Shown: piece by piece, positions 1 through 8,999 of the stretch
Position numbering within the stretch: the first letter of the stretch is position 1
Layout of the letters: each line of letters opens with the position of its first letter
DNA from: Tardiphaga sp.
Lineage (GTDB): Bacteria; Pseudomonadota; Alphaproteobacteria; Rhizobiales; Xanthobacteraceae
DNA: 36,600 nt
Direction: 5' to 3'
Assembly: GCF_028290495.1 (NCBI RefSeq)
Contig: NZ_JAQGJT010000070.1
Coordinates: 1-36,600 of the forward strand
Program-made: the position numbers and the translations under genes
The notes under the pieces: model-generated
What the model was told of the DNA's origin: nothing
Database searches by the model: none
Seen by the model: only the letters and a program-made list of their open reading frames with translations

Positions 1-354
1 GTCAGCCGCGCCGAAGCCGAAGCGCTGTTCGAAATCAACGACGCCGCCGCTGAGCGCAGCGATGACGGATTGTTCGACGATCTGTTCGCCAAGGCCGTCG
101 TGCATCACGCGGCTTCCGCCTCGGGCCTGCCGGTGCCGTCACGTACCGTTGCGCTGTCGCCGGATACCGCGATCGAGAGCTGGGCGCCGACCCGCGCCGT
201 CGGAGTCAACATCGAAGTGCTGGAATGGATCGCCGCCCAGATGCGCGGCAAGCGCGTCAGCAACCGCACGCTCAAAACGCTGGTCGCCACCATCGTCGGC
301 GCCGCAACGCTGCCGATGGCCGGCCTGCCATACGTGTTCGACATCGGTATGTAA
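1..354 (+). CDS. Unidentified protein, C-terminal part only
   Basis: The reading frame is open from the first base and stops at 352-354, so the 5' end lies outside the window. About 117 residues are visible. They begin with an acidic, Ala-rich helix-like stretch (VSRAEAEALFEINDAA), pass an SDDGLFDDLFAKAVVHH segment and end with a hydrophobic tail (GAATLPMAGLPYVFDIGM). The first part faintly recalls TerB-like or EF-hand-like helices, but I cannot assign a family from the fragment and no catalytic motif is visible. A strong intrinsic terminator follows 25 bases after the stop, so this is the last gene of its transcript and is separate from the toxin-antitoxin pair downstream. The internal ATG at 70 is in the same frame and is not needed as a start. 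The frame is secure; the function is unknown. Confidence 0.7.
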   Translation, partial: VSRAEAEALFEINDAAAERSDDGLFDDLFAKAVVHHAASASGLPVPSRTVALSPDTAIESWAPTRAVGVNIEVLEWIAAQMRGKRVSNRTLKTLVATIVGAATLPMAGLPYVFDIGM

Positions 355-378
355 GGCGGCGAGCTAGCCAGAGTATTG

Positions 379-409
379 AATGGCGGGGACGTGCTCCTCG
401 CCATTTTTT
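379..409 (+). terminator. Intrinsic terminator after the first gene
   Basis: An 11-bp stem (379-389 with 395-405, one G-U pair) closes a 5-base loop and runs directly into six T residues (404-409). It lies 25 bases after the stop at 354 and just before the toxin-antitoxin promoter, so it insulates the two units. Confidence 0.85.
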
Positions 410-410
410 G

Positions 411-439
411 TTGCGACGTTCCTGCGACGGGAACATAAT
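411..439 (+). promoter_or_regulatory. Candidate higBA promoter with internal operator
   Basis: A -35-like TTGCGA (411-416) and a -10-like CATAAT (434-439) are separated by 17 bases, a good sigma-70-type spacing. An inverted repeat GTTCC-N7-GGAAC (418-422 and 430-434) occupies the spacer and touches the -10. This is where an autorepressing antitoxin would be expected to bind. A start point 6-7 bases after the -10 falls at about 445-447, on the toxin ATG (445), and no Shine-Dalgarno sequence is visible close to that ATG, so the toxin message may be leaderless. This is prediction from sequence only. Confidence 0.5.
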
Positions 440-444
440 ATGCC

Positions 445-747
445 ATGAGGATCATCTCGTGGAGCGTGCTTTCTGCCTATGCGGATGTGCATCCCGAGAC
501 GCTTGCGTCGCTGTTTCGGTGGAGAAGCTTGGTGCGGGCCAGCGAATGGGCGTCAATGGACGACGTTCGTCGCGCCGCGCCGAACGCCAAGATACTGAAC
601 GGTGAGCGCGCCCGGTTTGAAGTCGCTGGTGGCAATTTTCGTCTGATTGTTGCTTTTGATTTCGACAGGCGGTTGGCGTTTATCAAATTTATCGGGACGC
701 ATGCTGAATATGACCGCATCGACGCGCTGACAGTTTCGCAGTTCTAG
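445..747 (+). CDS. higB: HigB-type toxin (mRNA interferase, RelE superfamily)
   Basis: This 100-residue protein has the signature of the HigB toxin family, whose members are ribosome-dependent mRNA endonucleases with a RelE-like fold. Visible features are the start MRIIS, an EWASMDDVRRAAPNA segment, the core strand pair RARFEVAGGNFRLIVAFDF, and the conserved tail FIGTHAEYDRIDA. The Arg/His residues in the last two segments are the ones expected at the active site. The length is normal for the family. The gene comes first and the antitoxin follows 9 bases later, the reversed order usual for hig loci. The ATG at 445 lacks a nearby ribosome-binding site and sits at the predicted transcription start. 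Base composition inside the gene appears a little richer in A/T than in the neighbours, as often seen for mobile toxin-antitoxin pairs; I have not calculated this. Confidence 0.87.
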   Translation: MRIISWSVLSAYADVHPETLASLFRWRSLVRASEWASMDDVRRAAPNAKILNGERARFEVAGGNFRLIVAFDFDRRLAFIKFIGTHAEYDRIDALTVSQF

Positions 748-756
748 GGAACGCAT

Positions 757-1128
757 ATGGACATTCGCCCCATCCGAAATGATGACGACCACGCCGCCGC
801 GTTGCGCGAGATCGAGCGACTTTGGGGCGCTTCGGCCGGGTCGGAAGATGGCGACAAGCTCGACGTGCTGGCGACGCTGGTCGAGCGCTACGAGGAAGCG
901 CGTTGGCCGATCATCGATGCCGCCGATCCGATCGATCTGTTGAACTACGCGATTGATGAACTTGGTCACACCCAGGCCGAACTGGCCGATTTGCTCGGCT
1001 CGCGATCGCGGGCGTCTGAGTTGCTCAATCGCAAGCGGTCTCTCACCGTCGAGATGATCCACAAGATCAGCGAAGCCTGGAAGATTCCCGCTGATCTCCT
1101 TGTCAGGCCCATTCGGACCGCGGCCTAG
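757..1128 (+). CDS. higA: HigA-type antitoxin with XRE helix-turn-helix
   Basis: This 123-residue protein starts 9 bases after the toxin, behind an AGGGAA ribosome-binding site. Residues about 1-60 form an acidic, Trp-containing helical region of the kind found in antitoxins of this group. Residues about 70-95 form a Cro/C1-type helix-turn-helix (HTQAELADLLGSRSRASELL), followed by a helix ending in IPADLLVRP. In the family such proteins bind and neutralise HigB and repress the operon through a palindrome in the promoter; the inverted repeat at 418-434 is the natural candidate. The pair ends 22 bases from the convergent phosphodiesterase gene. The family call is firm. That this pair is an active toxin-antitoxin module is inferred. 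Confidence 0.87.
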   Translation: MDIRPIRNDDDHAAALREIERLWGASAGSEDGDKLDVLATLVERYEEARWPIIDAADPIDLLNYAIDELGHTQAELADLLGSRSRASELLNRKRSLTVEMIHKISEAWKIPADLLVRPIRTAA

Positions 1129-1150
1129 AGGCAAGCCGTGGCTCGTTGGT

Positions 1151-2986
1151 CTACTTTTTCGAGTCGAGCCCGACGGTACGGCCTGGGAATCCGGCGACGT
1201 CGAAATAGCGCTGCTTGCCTACCGTCTGCAGTTGCAGGATGGTGCGCAGCCCCTGTGCGTCGGGTTTCGAGCGGATGGTGTCGGCGGCTGACTTCGGTGT
1301 AGCACCTCCTGGCATCGCTTCCGTCATCACACGGCCGATCAGGCTGCCATTGGCCTTGCGACTGAGGCCAAGCAGTTTGGCGGCCGTAGTGCCGACGTCG
1401 GCATTGCTGACCGGCAGCGCGTCGACATAGCCGGTTTTGAAATCCGGACCGATTGCCGCCATTAAATTCTGCGTGTCGCCGCGGCCGAAGCCGCCGTGCA
1501 TGCCTTGGCCTTGACGCAAAACGGTGTCGGCGACGGCCACGGAGCAGGCAGCCGGCTGGTCGCAGCCCGCCGAATAGGAGCGGAAGCTGACGACAATGGC
1601 CGGATGCGGCGTGATGGCCCGACCGCTGAGGTTGATCGACGACAGCGGCAGCGCGCCGGGAAAGCGGCCGAGCGTATCGTCCACGAAAATTCCGCTGACA
1701 TAGTCCTGCGCCAGCAACGCCTTCACGGTGCGTTCGGCGAGCTTCTTTTCCTTGGTCGGCAGGTAGATCAGGTTGGAGCCGCCATTGGTAGCGACGATCA
1801 TCTCGGGCTTGGCGGGATCCTTGCCGAGGAACGCGTTGCCCGCTTTCGGATATTCGTTGTCGCCGACCGCGGCGAACTTGCTGTTGGGATCGAACAGCGG
1901 CAGGTCCAGCGCCTTTGAGAGATCTATGGCGAAGAAGCCGAGCGGCAGGAAACCGGCGGGAGTGTCGGCGTAGGTGCCTTTGATCGTGGTCGAGGTTTTG
2001 CTCTCCTTGGAGATTGTCGAGAAGCCATGGTCGGCCGACACGATGATGTTGGTGGAGGCGGCGAGGCCGAGATCATCGAGCGCCTTGCGCAATTGCGCGA
2101 GGTTGTTGTCGGTGTTGCGGATGGCGGCCAGCGAGGTCGGGCCGTTGATGCCCGGCGTCACGGCGTTGAGGCTGTCGCCGGTGTTGTGCTGGGTGCCGTC
2201 GGGATCGCGCGCCCAGAACACCAGCACGAACGGCTTGTTGCGCGCCTTGAACATCGGCAGCACCAATCTGGTGGCAACGTCCGCCAGATAACCCTGCTGT
2301 GCGATATTGGCGACCACGGTGCCCGGCGTTTTGGAGTCGCCGGACTTGCCGTTGTCACCGCGGCCAGGCGTAACCAGCGGCATGTTGGCGGCGCCAAGCG
2401 CCGCCTTGATTTCATCGGAGAGCGGAATGCCGATCAACCGGCCTTCCTTGTCTACGGCGCCGGTCTGGTCGTCGAGGATGATGCTCTTGGTGCCGCTGCG
2501 TTCGGTGTGGTCGAACAACAATGTCGGGCCGACTTTGCCGAGCGCGGCGGTGCTGTAGCCAGCCGTGCGCGCGGCCTTCAGCAGGGTCTCCTCGTTGAGG
2601 TAGTCGCCGTTGAATTGCTCATCGAGATCGCCCAGCACCTGGTCATGCTCGATGAACGGGATCGGGCTGCCATTCTGTACCGGGGTAGGGTGACCAGTAT
2701 AAATCGAGTTGCTGAAGGTTCCGGTATCACCGAGATAGTGCCCGGTCGCCATGGTCGAGGCATTGGCCATCGTGAAGGTCGGGAACAGGGAATGCGAGTT
2801 TTGGAAATTGACGCCCTTGTCGCGCAACGCGGCCATCGCCGGGGCGGTTTCCGGGGTCACTTTCAGCGCCCGCAGGCCGTCCGGGACGAATAAAATCAGG
2901 TTGCGGGCAGGGCTGTTTTGCGCGAAAGCCGTTGCGGCTGAAAGGATGCTCAGTCCAACGGACAGGATTGCGGTGGTGCAGCGCAT
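1151..2986 (-). CDS. Secreted alkaline phosphatase family / type I phosphodiesterase
   Basis: This 611-residue protein has a signal peptide (MRCTTAILSV... with AFAQ about residue 20-23) and the alkaline phosphatase superfamily fold of nucleotide pyrophosphatases/phosphodiesterases. The metal and nucleophile motifs are FVPDG (Asp about 36), FPTFTMANAST (candidate nucleophile Thr about 72), FWARDPDGTQHNTGD (Asp and His ligands), SADHGFS (Asp-His pair) and HGGFGRGDTQN near the C terminus (last His ligand). It should act in the periplasm on a phosphate mono- or diester; the substrate is not evident. The ATG at 2986 is preceded by GGAG at a good distance. It is transcribed alone, convergent with higA and divergent from the carboxylase gene. 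I saw no clear Pho box. The family is secure, the substrate is not. Confidence 0.85.
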   Translation of the reverse strand: MRCTTAILSVGLSILSAATAFAQNSPARNLILFVPDGLRALKVTPETAPAMAALRDKGVNFQNSHSLFPTFTMANASTMATGHYLGDTGTFSNSIYTGHPTPVQNGSPIPFIEHDQVLGDLDEQFNGDYLNEETLLKAARTAGYSTAALGKVGPTLLFDHTERSGTKSIILDDQTGAVDKEGRLIGIPLSDEIKAALGAANMPLVTPGRGDNGKSGDSKTPGTVVANIAQQGYLADVATRLVLPMFKARNKPFVLVFWARDPDGTQHNTGDSLNAVTPGINGPTSLAAIRNTDNNLAQLRKALDDLGLAASTNIIVSADHGFSTISKESKTSTTIKGTYADTPAGFLPLGFFAIDLSKALDLPLFDPNSKFAAVGDNEYPKAGNAFLGKDPAKPEMIVATNGGSNLIYLPTKEKKLAERTVKALLAQDYVSGIFVDDTLGRFPGALPLSSINLSGRAITPHPAIVVSFRSYSAGCDQPAACSVAVADTVLRQGQGMHGGFGRGDTQNLMAAIGPDFKTGYVDALPVSNADVGTTAAKLLGLSRKANGSLIGRVMTEAMPGGATPKSAADTIRSKPDAQGLRTILQLQTVGKQRYFDVAGFPGRTVGLDSKK

Positions 2987-3141
2987 GGAAAGTCTCCATT
3001 CGTGTCAATTCGGGCGGCTTTGCCGCGCTACCTTCTGTAGTTTTTGTCCGCGTCAGAATTGTTACAGCCGTCTCCACATGCCACATTGCGCCGCCGGCCC
3101 GCTCGGCCGGACCCCGCCCAAAGGTTGCAAGTAAACAGCTC

Positions 3142-5153
<2,012 letters not shown>

Positions 5154-5157
<4 letters not shown>

Positions 5158-6020
5158 CGTTCCGGGCGCGTCGCGGAGCCTTGCGTGCGATCCTCTCGGG
5201 ATCGCAATGTTTGCGGCCGGGTTCGGTCTATGACGCGATCTCGGTGCGGATAGCCGAGGATGTCGGCTTCGAGGTCGGCATGTTCGGCGGCTCGACGGCG
5301 TCGCTTGCGGTGCTCGGCGATCCCGACATCGCGCTGATCACGCTGTCGGAACTCGCCGAGCAGATGCGGCGGATGTCGCGCGCGGCGGCGTTGCCGGTGC
5401 TGGTTGATGCCGATCACGGCTACGGCAATGCGATGAACGTTCGCCGCACCGTGCAGGAACTGGAAATGGCGGGCGCCGCCGGCCTGACCATTGAGGACAC
5501 GCTGCTGCCCTCCGCTTTCGGCGAGGCGAAGCCGCAACTGATCTCGCAGGACGAAGGCGTCGGCAAGATCAAGGCGGCGCTGGACGCGCGGCGCGACTCA
5601 GCGCTGGTGATCGTGGCCCGCACCGGCGCGGCATCCGTGACATCGGTTGACGACGCCATTGCGCGGGCGCGGGCCTATGAGGCGCTGGGACCGGATGCCC
5701 TGATGTTTACCGGCGTGAAGACGCGCGGCGACCTCGAAGCGATTGCCGCAGCCACGACGCTGCCGATCGTCCTGGGTGGACCGACCGAGGACATGACCGA
5801 CTGGGATTTCCTCAGCGCTCGGCGCGTGCGTATCGCCGTGCAGGGCCACGCGCCGATTGCGGCGGCGACGCAGGCCGTCTTCGACACGCTGAAGGCGATC
5901 CGTGAAGGCGCGGCGCCGAAGCACCTGACCGGCCTTGCTTCGGCGGATTTGACGGACTGGGTGACGCGCGCGGCGCTGGTGAAACAGCGCAGCGGCGAAT
6001 TTCTCGGCTTGAGAAAATAA
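5154..6020 (+). CDS. Oxaloacetate decarboxylase (isocitrate lyase/PEP mutase superfamily)
   Basis: This 288-residue TIM-barrel protein is a member of the PEP mutase/isocitrate lyase superfamily. It resembles the Mg-dependent oxaloacetate decarboxylase typified by Pseudomonas PA4872, which converts oxaloacetate to pyruvate and CO2. The family ligand residues that I remember (Ser50, Asp88, Arg159, His235) fall on Ser47 (FGGS), Asp85 (DADHGYG), Arg156 (VART) and His232 (VQGH), all with the same offset of three. This supports the subfamily call over 2-methylisocitrate lyase, whose KKCGH motif is absent. The start overlaps the end of the carboxylase gene by four bases and the stop shares one base with the acylphosphatase start, so the three genes are almost certainly co-transcribed and translationally coupled. 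A role in draining oxaloacetate produced from propionate is my inference. Confidence 0.8.
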
Positions 6021-6319
6021 TGCCCGCGACGATACGGCACGTGACGATCCGCGGCCGCGTGCAGGGCGTCGGCTACCGCGCCTGGGTCGAACACACCGCG
6101 ATGTCGCTCGGCCTCGACGGCTGGGTCCGCAATCGCCGCGACGGCAGCGTCGAGGCGGTGCTTGCGGGGCAGGTCGATATCGTCGAGCAGATGATCGCGC
6201 ATTGTCGGCGTGGGCCGGTGAGCGCGCGCGTCGAGTCGGTCGATGCCAGCGAAGCCGGAGCGGATTTGCTGAAGCTGCGCGTGGCCGGCGAAAACTTCTC
6301 GATGCTGCCGACGATCTGA
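6020..6319 (+). CDS. acyP: Acylphosphatase
   Basis: This 99-residue protein has the complete acylphosphatase signature: [13 protein letters not shown], with the phosphate-binding Arg at 20, then [16 protein letters not shown], with the catalytic Asn at 38. The enzyme hydrolyses carboxyl-phosphate bonds such as acetyl phosphate or carbamoyl phosphate and acts in the cytoplasm. Length is normal. The start codon overlaps the preceding stop (TAATG), so it is the third gene of the pccA operon. The reason for this association is not known to me; removal of acyl-phosphate or carboxyphosphate by-products would be a guess. It ends five bases from the convergent lipB gene. Confidence 0.92.
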   Translation: MPATIRHVTIRGRVQGVGYRAWVEHTAMSLGLDGWVRNRRDGSVEAVLAGQVDIVEQMIAHCRRGPVSARVESVDASEAGADLLKLRVAGENFSMLPTI

Positions 6320-6324
6320 TCGAC

Positions 6325-7050
6325 TTACGTTATCGTTTCCGGCAAACGCTGCGCCTCGCCGAACACTTCGCCAAACGCCTGGCGTAGTGCGACGTCGACG
6401 TCTTCCATGCTCACCGGCAGGCCGAGATCGACCAGGCTGGTGACGCCGTAGCGGGGATCGACGACGCCGCATGGCACGATCGCCTGGAAATGGGTGAGGT
6501 CGGGCTCCACGTTGATCGAGATGCCGTGGAACGAGACCCAGCGCCGCAGCCGGACGCCGATCGCGGCGATCTTGTCCTCGTAGCCATCGCCCTTGTCGCG
6601 GCGCGCCACCCAGACGCCGACCCGGTCCTCGCGCCGTTCGCCCCTGACGTTGAAAGCGTCCAGCGTGCGGATGATCCATTGCTCCAGCGAGGCGACATAG
6701 GCGCGCACGTCGGGCCGGCGCGCCTTGAGGTCGAGCATCACATAGGCGATGCGCTGGCCGGGGCCATGATAGGTGATCTGGCCGCCGCGGCCGGTCTCGA
6801 ACAACGGGAATCGCGCCTCAAGAAGATCGCCGGCCTTGCCGGATGTGCCCGACGTGTAGAGCGGCGGATGCTCAAGCAGCCACACCAGTTCGGGTGCGGT
6901 GCCGTCGGCGATTGCAGCCGCGCGCGATTCCATTTCCTCGACGGCCTGTGGATAGGGAATCGGCGCGTCCGATACGCGCCATTCAACGGCAGGGCCGTCA
7001 TGGCCGCGCGAGAACGGCTGTAAATCGAGGGTCTGACGCTCATTAACCAT
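6325..7050 (-). CDS. lipB: Octanoyl-[ACP]:protein N-octanoyltransferase (lipoyl synthesis)
   Basis: LipB moves the octanoyl group from acyl carrier protein to the lipoyl domains of 2-oxoacid dehydrogenases and the glycine cleavage H protein, the first step of endogenous lipoate synthesis. The 241-residue sequence shows the family motif [13 protein letters not shown] (about 88-99), the catalytic Lys at 160 ([10 protein letters not shown]), [10 protein letters not shown], and the catalytic Cys at 194 (VPCGVVDP). ATG 7050 gives [13 protein letters not shown], the start I expect in this group; the frame stays open to 7122 but the extra residues are Cys/Ser-rich and unlike LipB. The gene is convergent with acyP and divergent from the FliN-like gene. 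lipA is not in the window. Confidence 0.93.
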   Translation of the reverse strand: MVNERQTLDLQPFSRGHDGPAVEWRVSDAPIPYPQAVEEMESRAAAIADGTAPELVWLLEHPPLYTSGTSGKAGDLLEARFPLFETGRGGQITYHGPGQRIAYVMLDLKARRPDVRAYVASLEQWIIRTLDAFNVRGERREDRVGVWVARRDKGDGYEDKIAAIGVRLRRWVSFHGISINVEPDLTHFQAIVPCGVVDPRYGVTSLVDLGLPVSMEDVDVALRQAFGEVFGEAQRLPETIT

Positions 7051-7094
7051 TGGGTAACCATAACATGATGATGTTGAATTCTGTGCAATGTTGC

Positions 7095-7358
7095 ATGTGT
7101 GACTGCGGGGCCCGCGTGCCAACCCTCGATAAAATTACGGTCGATATCATGGTGGTCCTCGGGACCACGTCGATGCCTGTGCATCAGGTCATGCGGCTCA
7201 GCCGCGGCGCCATCATCGAACTCGACGCCACCGAGCAGGATGAGGTGAAAATCCTCGCCAACAACCTGCCGATTGCCTCTGGCGTCGTGCAGGTGAACCG
7301 CAACCGGATCGCCGTCGAAGTCAAGCAAATGCTGCCGCGGACCGCTGACCAAAGATAG
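7095..7358 (+). CDS. FliN-like single SpoA-domain flagellar motor switch protein
   Basis: The protein is essentially one FliN/SpoA (surface presentation of antigens) domain: [20 protein letters not shown], then [16 protein letters not shown], then [13 protein letters not shown] and [13 protein letters not shown]. FliN forms the lower ring of the flagellar C-ring with FliM and FliG and takes part in export and switching. No other flagellar gene is nearby, so this is an orphan copy or a chromosomally separated fliN. The start is uncertain: ATGs occur at 7065, 7068, 7071 and 7095, and GTG 7116 has GGGG five bases upstream and would begin exactly at the domain. The frame is open from 7050; the residues before the domain include an unusual CC-M-C-DCG cluster that is probably not translated. 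Family confident, start not. Confidence 0.8.
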   Translation: MCDCGARVPTLDKITVDIMVVLGTTSMPVHQVMRLSRGAIIELDATEQDEVKILANNLPIASGVVQVNRNRIAVEVKQMLPRTADQR

Positions 7359-7456
7359 ATTGAAGAGAACGCACAGCAGGCCTTGTACCCCCATCATTGT
7401 TTTGTTACATCGGCGCCGGTTGATCCGGTTGGCGAAAGCCTAGGCTGGATACTTTA

Positions 7457-7541
7457 GCGCTCGTGGCGGAATTGGTAGACGCGCTGCCTTGAGGTGGCAG
7501 TCCGTAACAGGGTGGGGGTTCGAGTCCCTCCGAGCGCACCA
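7457..7541 (+). tRNA. tRNA-Leu (anticodon GAG)
   Basis: The 85-base sequence folds as a class II tRNA. The acceptor arms are GCGCTCG (7457-7463) and CGAGCGC (7531-7537), the D-arm region reads TGGCGGAATTGGTAGACGC, and the anticodon arm is CTGCC-TTGAGGT-GGCAG, which puts GAG in the anticodon position. A long variable arm (TCCGTAACAGGGT) and the T-arm GTTCGAGTC follow. The discriminator A is at 7538 and CCA (7539-7541) is encoded. GAG reads CUC and CUU leucine codons. No integrase gene or second copy of the 3' end was seen nearby. Confidence 0.96.
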
Positions 7542-7597
7542 CAAACCTCATCATCTTGATATGATTGAAGTTTCAGGTCGGCCGGCGCTTGTCGCGG

Positions 7598-8413
7598 TCA
7601 GACCGCCCCGTCATCCGGGATATTCAGCAGCTTGCCGCAGGCCTTGCAGTGGACGGCGTCGCTGTCATGGCGCCGCAGGCCGCAATCCGGGCAACTGAAT
7701 CGCACCTTGACGGGGCTGAACAGCACGCGCGCGAGATTCAAAAACAGCGTCACGCCGAAGATCATGATCATGACGGTGATCAGGCGGCCGGCCGTGCCGG
7801 GCAAGGTGATGTCGCCGAATCCGGTGGTGGTCAGCGCGGTCACTGTAAAATAAAGCGCATCCGCATAATTGGCGATCTGCGGATTGATGTGGCGCTGCGT
7901 CTCGTAGACGACGCCGGTCATCACGAAAATGAACACCGACAGGTTCACCAACGCCGAGAGCACGTCTTGGTGGCGGCGAAACAATGCGCTGTCGCGGCGC
8001 AAATGTTCGACGACGCGGAAGGTGCGCAGCAGCCGCAGCGTTCGCAGCACCCGCAGGAAGCCCGCGGCCTCGCCGCTCGCGGAGGCCAGCAATGATCCGA
8101 TCGCGGCGACATCGGTCCAGGTGGTGAAACGCCCGAGTTCGCGCAACGGCCGGTGGACCGCCGCAAAGCGCGCCGCAAACTCGATCAGGAAGATGACGCC
8201 GCAGGTCAGGTCGAGCGCGCGAATCAGTTCGCTGCGCGGCAGGAACGAAGTGGCGATGATGAACAGCAGGGAGAAGAAATCGAACGCCAGCAGCCCGTAG
8301 AGAAACCAGCGGGTCTGTGCCGTGTTACCCTCGTAGAGGTCTTGCAGCCGGCGCCGCCAGCCGCGGAGGGGCGTGACGCCCTGTTCCGCATCGCTCATCG
8401 AAACATCTGACAT
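7598..8413 (-). CDS. Voltage-sensor potassium channel with C-terminal zinc ribbon
   Basis: The 271-residue protein has six predicted membrane segments. S4 carries arginines at every third position (121, 124, 127, 130, 133: RVLRTLRLLRTFR), which marks a voltage sensor. The pore loop contains the selectivity filter TTTGFGD (195-201), a GFG variant of the potassium GYG filter, followed by S6. After S6 there is a short tail with four cysteines in CPDCG and CKACG (241, 244, 256, 259), a zinc-ribbon pattern. It should form a tetrameric K+ channel in the inner membrane. The frame extends to 8617, but ATG 8413 (MSDVSMSDAEQ) or ATG 8398 is a more credible start because the longer N terminus overlaps the divergent promoter region. 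Ion selectivity and gating are inferred from motifs. Confidence 0.85.
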   Translation of the reverse strand: MSDVSMSDAEQGVTPLRGWRRRLQDLYEGNTAQTRWFLYGLLAFDFFSLLFIIATSFLPRSELIRALDLTCGVIFLIEFAARFAAVHRPLRELGRFTTWTDVAAIGSLLASASGEAAGFLRVLRTLRLLRTFRVVEHLRRDSALFRRHQDVLSALVNLSVFIFVMTGVVYETQRHINPQIANYADALYFTVTALTTTGFGDITLPGTAGRLITVMIMIFGVTLFLNLARVLFSPVKVRFSCPDCGLRRHDSDAVHCKACGKLLNIPDDGAV

Positions 8414-8481
8414 GAGACTACTCTGGATGGGGCCACCGCCCGACGCAACCCGGGCTTGGGTACGGTAAATCTCGAGCGCCC

Positions 8482-8499
8482 ACTTGACCGGGGACAAGT
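8482..8499. promoter_or_regulatory. Operator-like imperfect palindrome between divergent genes
   Basis: An 18-base interrupted palindrome (ACTTGACC / GGGGACAAGT) with arms ACTTG and CAAGT and inner CC/GG pairs lies in the 202-base gap between the potassium channel gene (minus, start 8413) and the small membrane protein gene (plus, start 8616). Its position fits a regulator site serving one or both genes. There is no direct evidence of binding. Confidence 0.3.
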
Positions 8500-8615
8500 C
8501 AGTGAAACGGCTTATGCCGTAAAATATCTTTAAACCTCGGTAACGAGTTGTGGCTAGCAACGCCGCGACGCAGCGGGGAATCCCGCGCGCATCGCCTAGA
8601 TGACCGGAGCGAACC

Positions 8616-8987
8616 ATGAAATATCTCAGCTATGTCTACCGTTTCGCGTCCAATTTCGCGTTCCTGGCGCTGGTCTATTTCAGCCTGAATTTCGTCGGTC
8701 AGTATCAGCAACGCATTATCATTGCCGTGCTGGTGCTGGCCTATGCATCGATGCGTGCGGTGTCGGCGCTGCGCTCGTTCTATTTCTTCAAGTCCATCGA
8801 GCGGCTGGAACTGGAAACCCGCAGGCTCGGCGGGCTGTCGCTGGAGGGGCCGGCTGCGGTGGCGTCGCGCAAGCTGATCGTCAAGGACGTGGTCGAGCAG
8901 CGTCAGGCCGGCGAGATGAAGTCCTATATCGACCTGCTGTTTCTCTGCATCATTGGCGTGCTGTGCTTCGCCAAGATCGTGTCCTGA
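8616..8987 (+). CDS. Small membrane protein of unknown function
   Basis: This is a 123-residue protein that I do not recognise. Two hydrophobic segments lie near the N terminus (about 13-27 and 33-55, including IIIAVLVLAYASM), and a third lies at the C terminus (about 104-121, IDLLFLCIIGVLCFAKI). They flank a charged cytoplasmic-looking middle part (KSIERLELETRRLGG, then SRKLIVKDVVEQRQ). ATG 8616 follows GGAG at a good spacing (CCGGAGCGAACC). It is divergent from the potassium channel and convergent with the first polysaccharide deacetylase, so context does not assign a role. Coding quality is good; function is unknown. Confidence 0.75.
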   Translation: MKYLSYVYRFASNFAFLALVYFSLNFVGQYQQRIIIAVLVLAYASMRAVSALRSFYFFKSIERLELETRRLGGLSLEGPAAVASRKLIVKDVVEQRQAGEMKSYIDLLFLCIIGVLCFAKIVS

Positions 8988-8999
8988 CGCCCAACAATG

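Noticed and set aside
3003..3008. TTGACA on the minus strand as -35 of the phosphodiesterase gene
   Set aside because: A -10 box at normal spacing would fall inside the coding sequence after the start codon.
2932..3141. Extended N terminus for the biotin carboxylase subunit
   Set aside because: It overlaps the divergent phosphodiesterase start and adds residues unlike the family, which begins at FKRILIANRGEIA.
7457..7541. tRNA-Leu as integration site of a mobile island
   Set aside because: No integrase, no duplicated tRNA 3' end and no foreign-looking genes next to it in the window.
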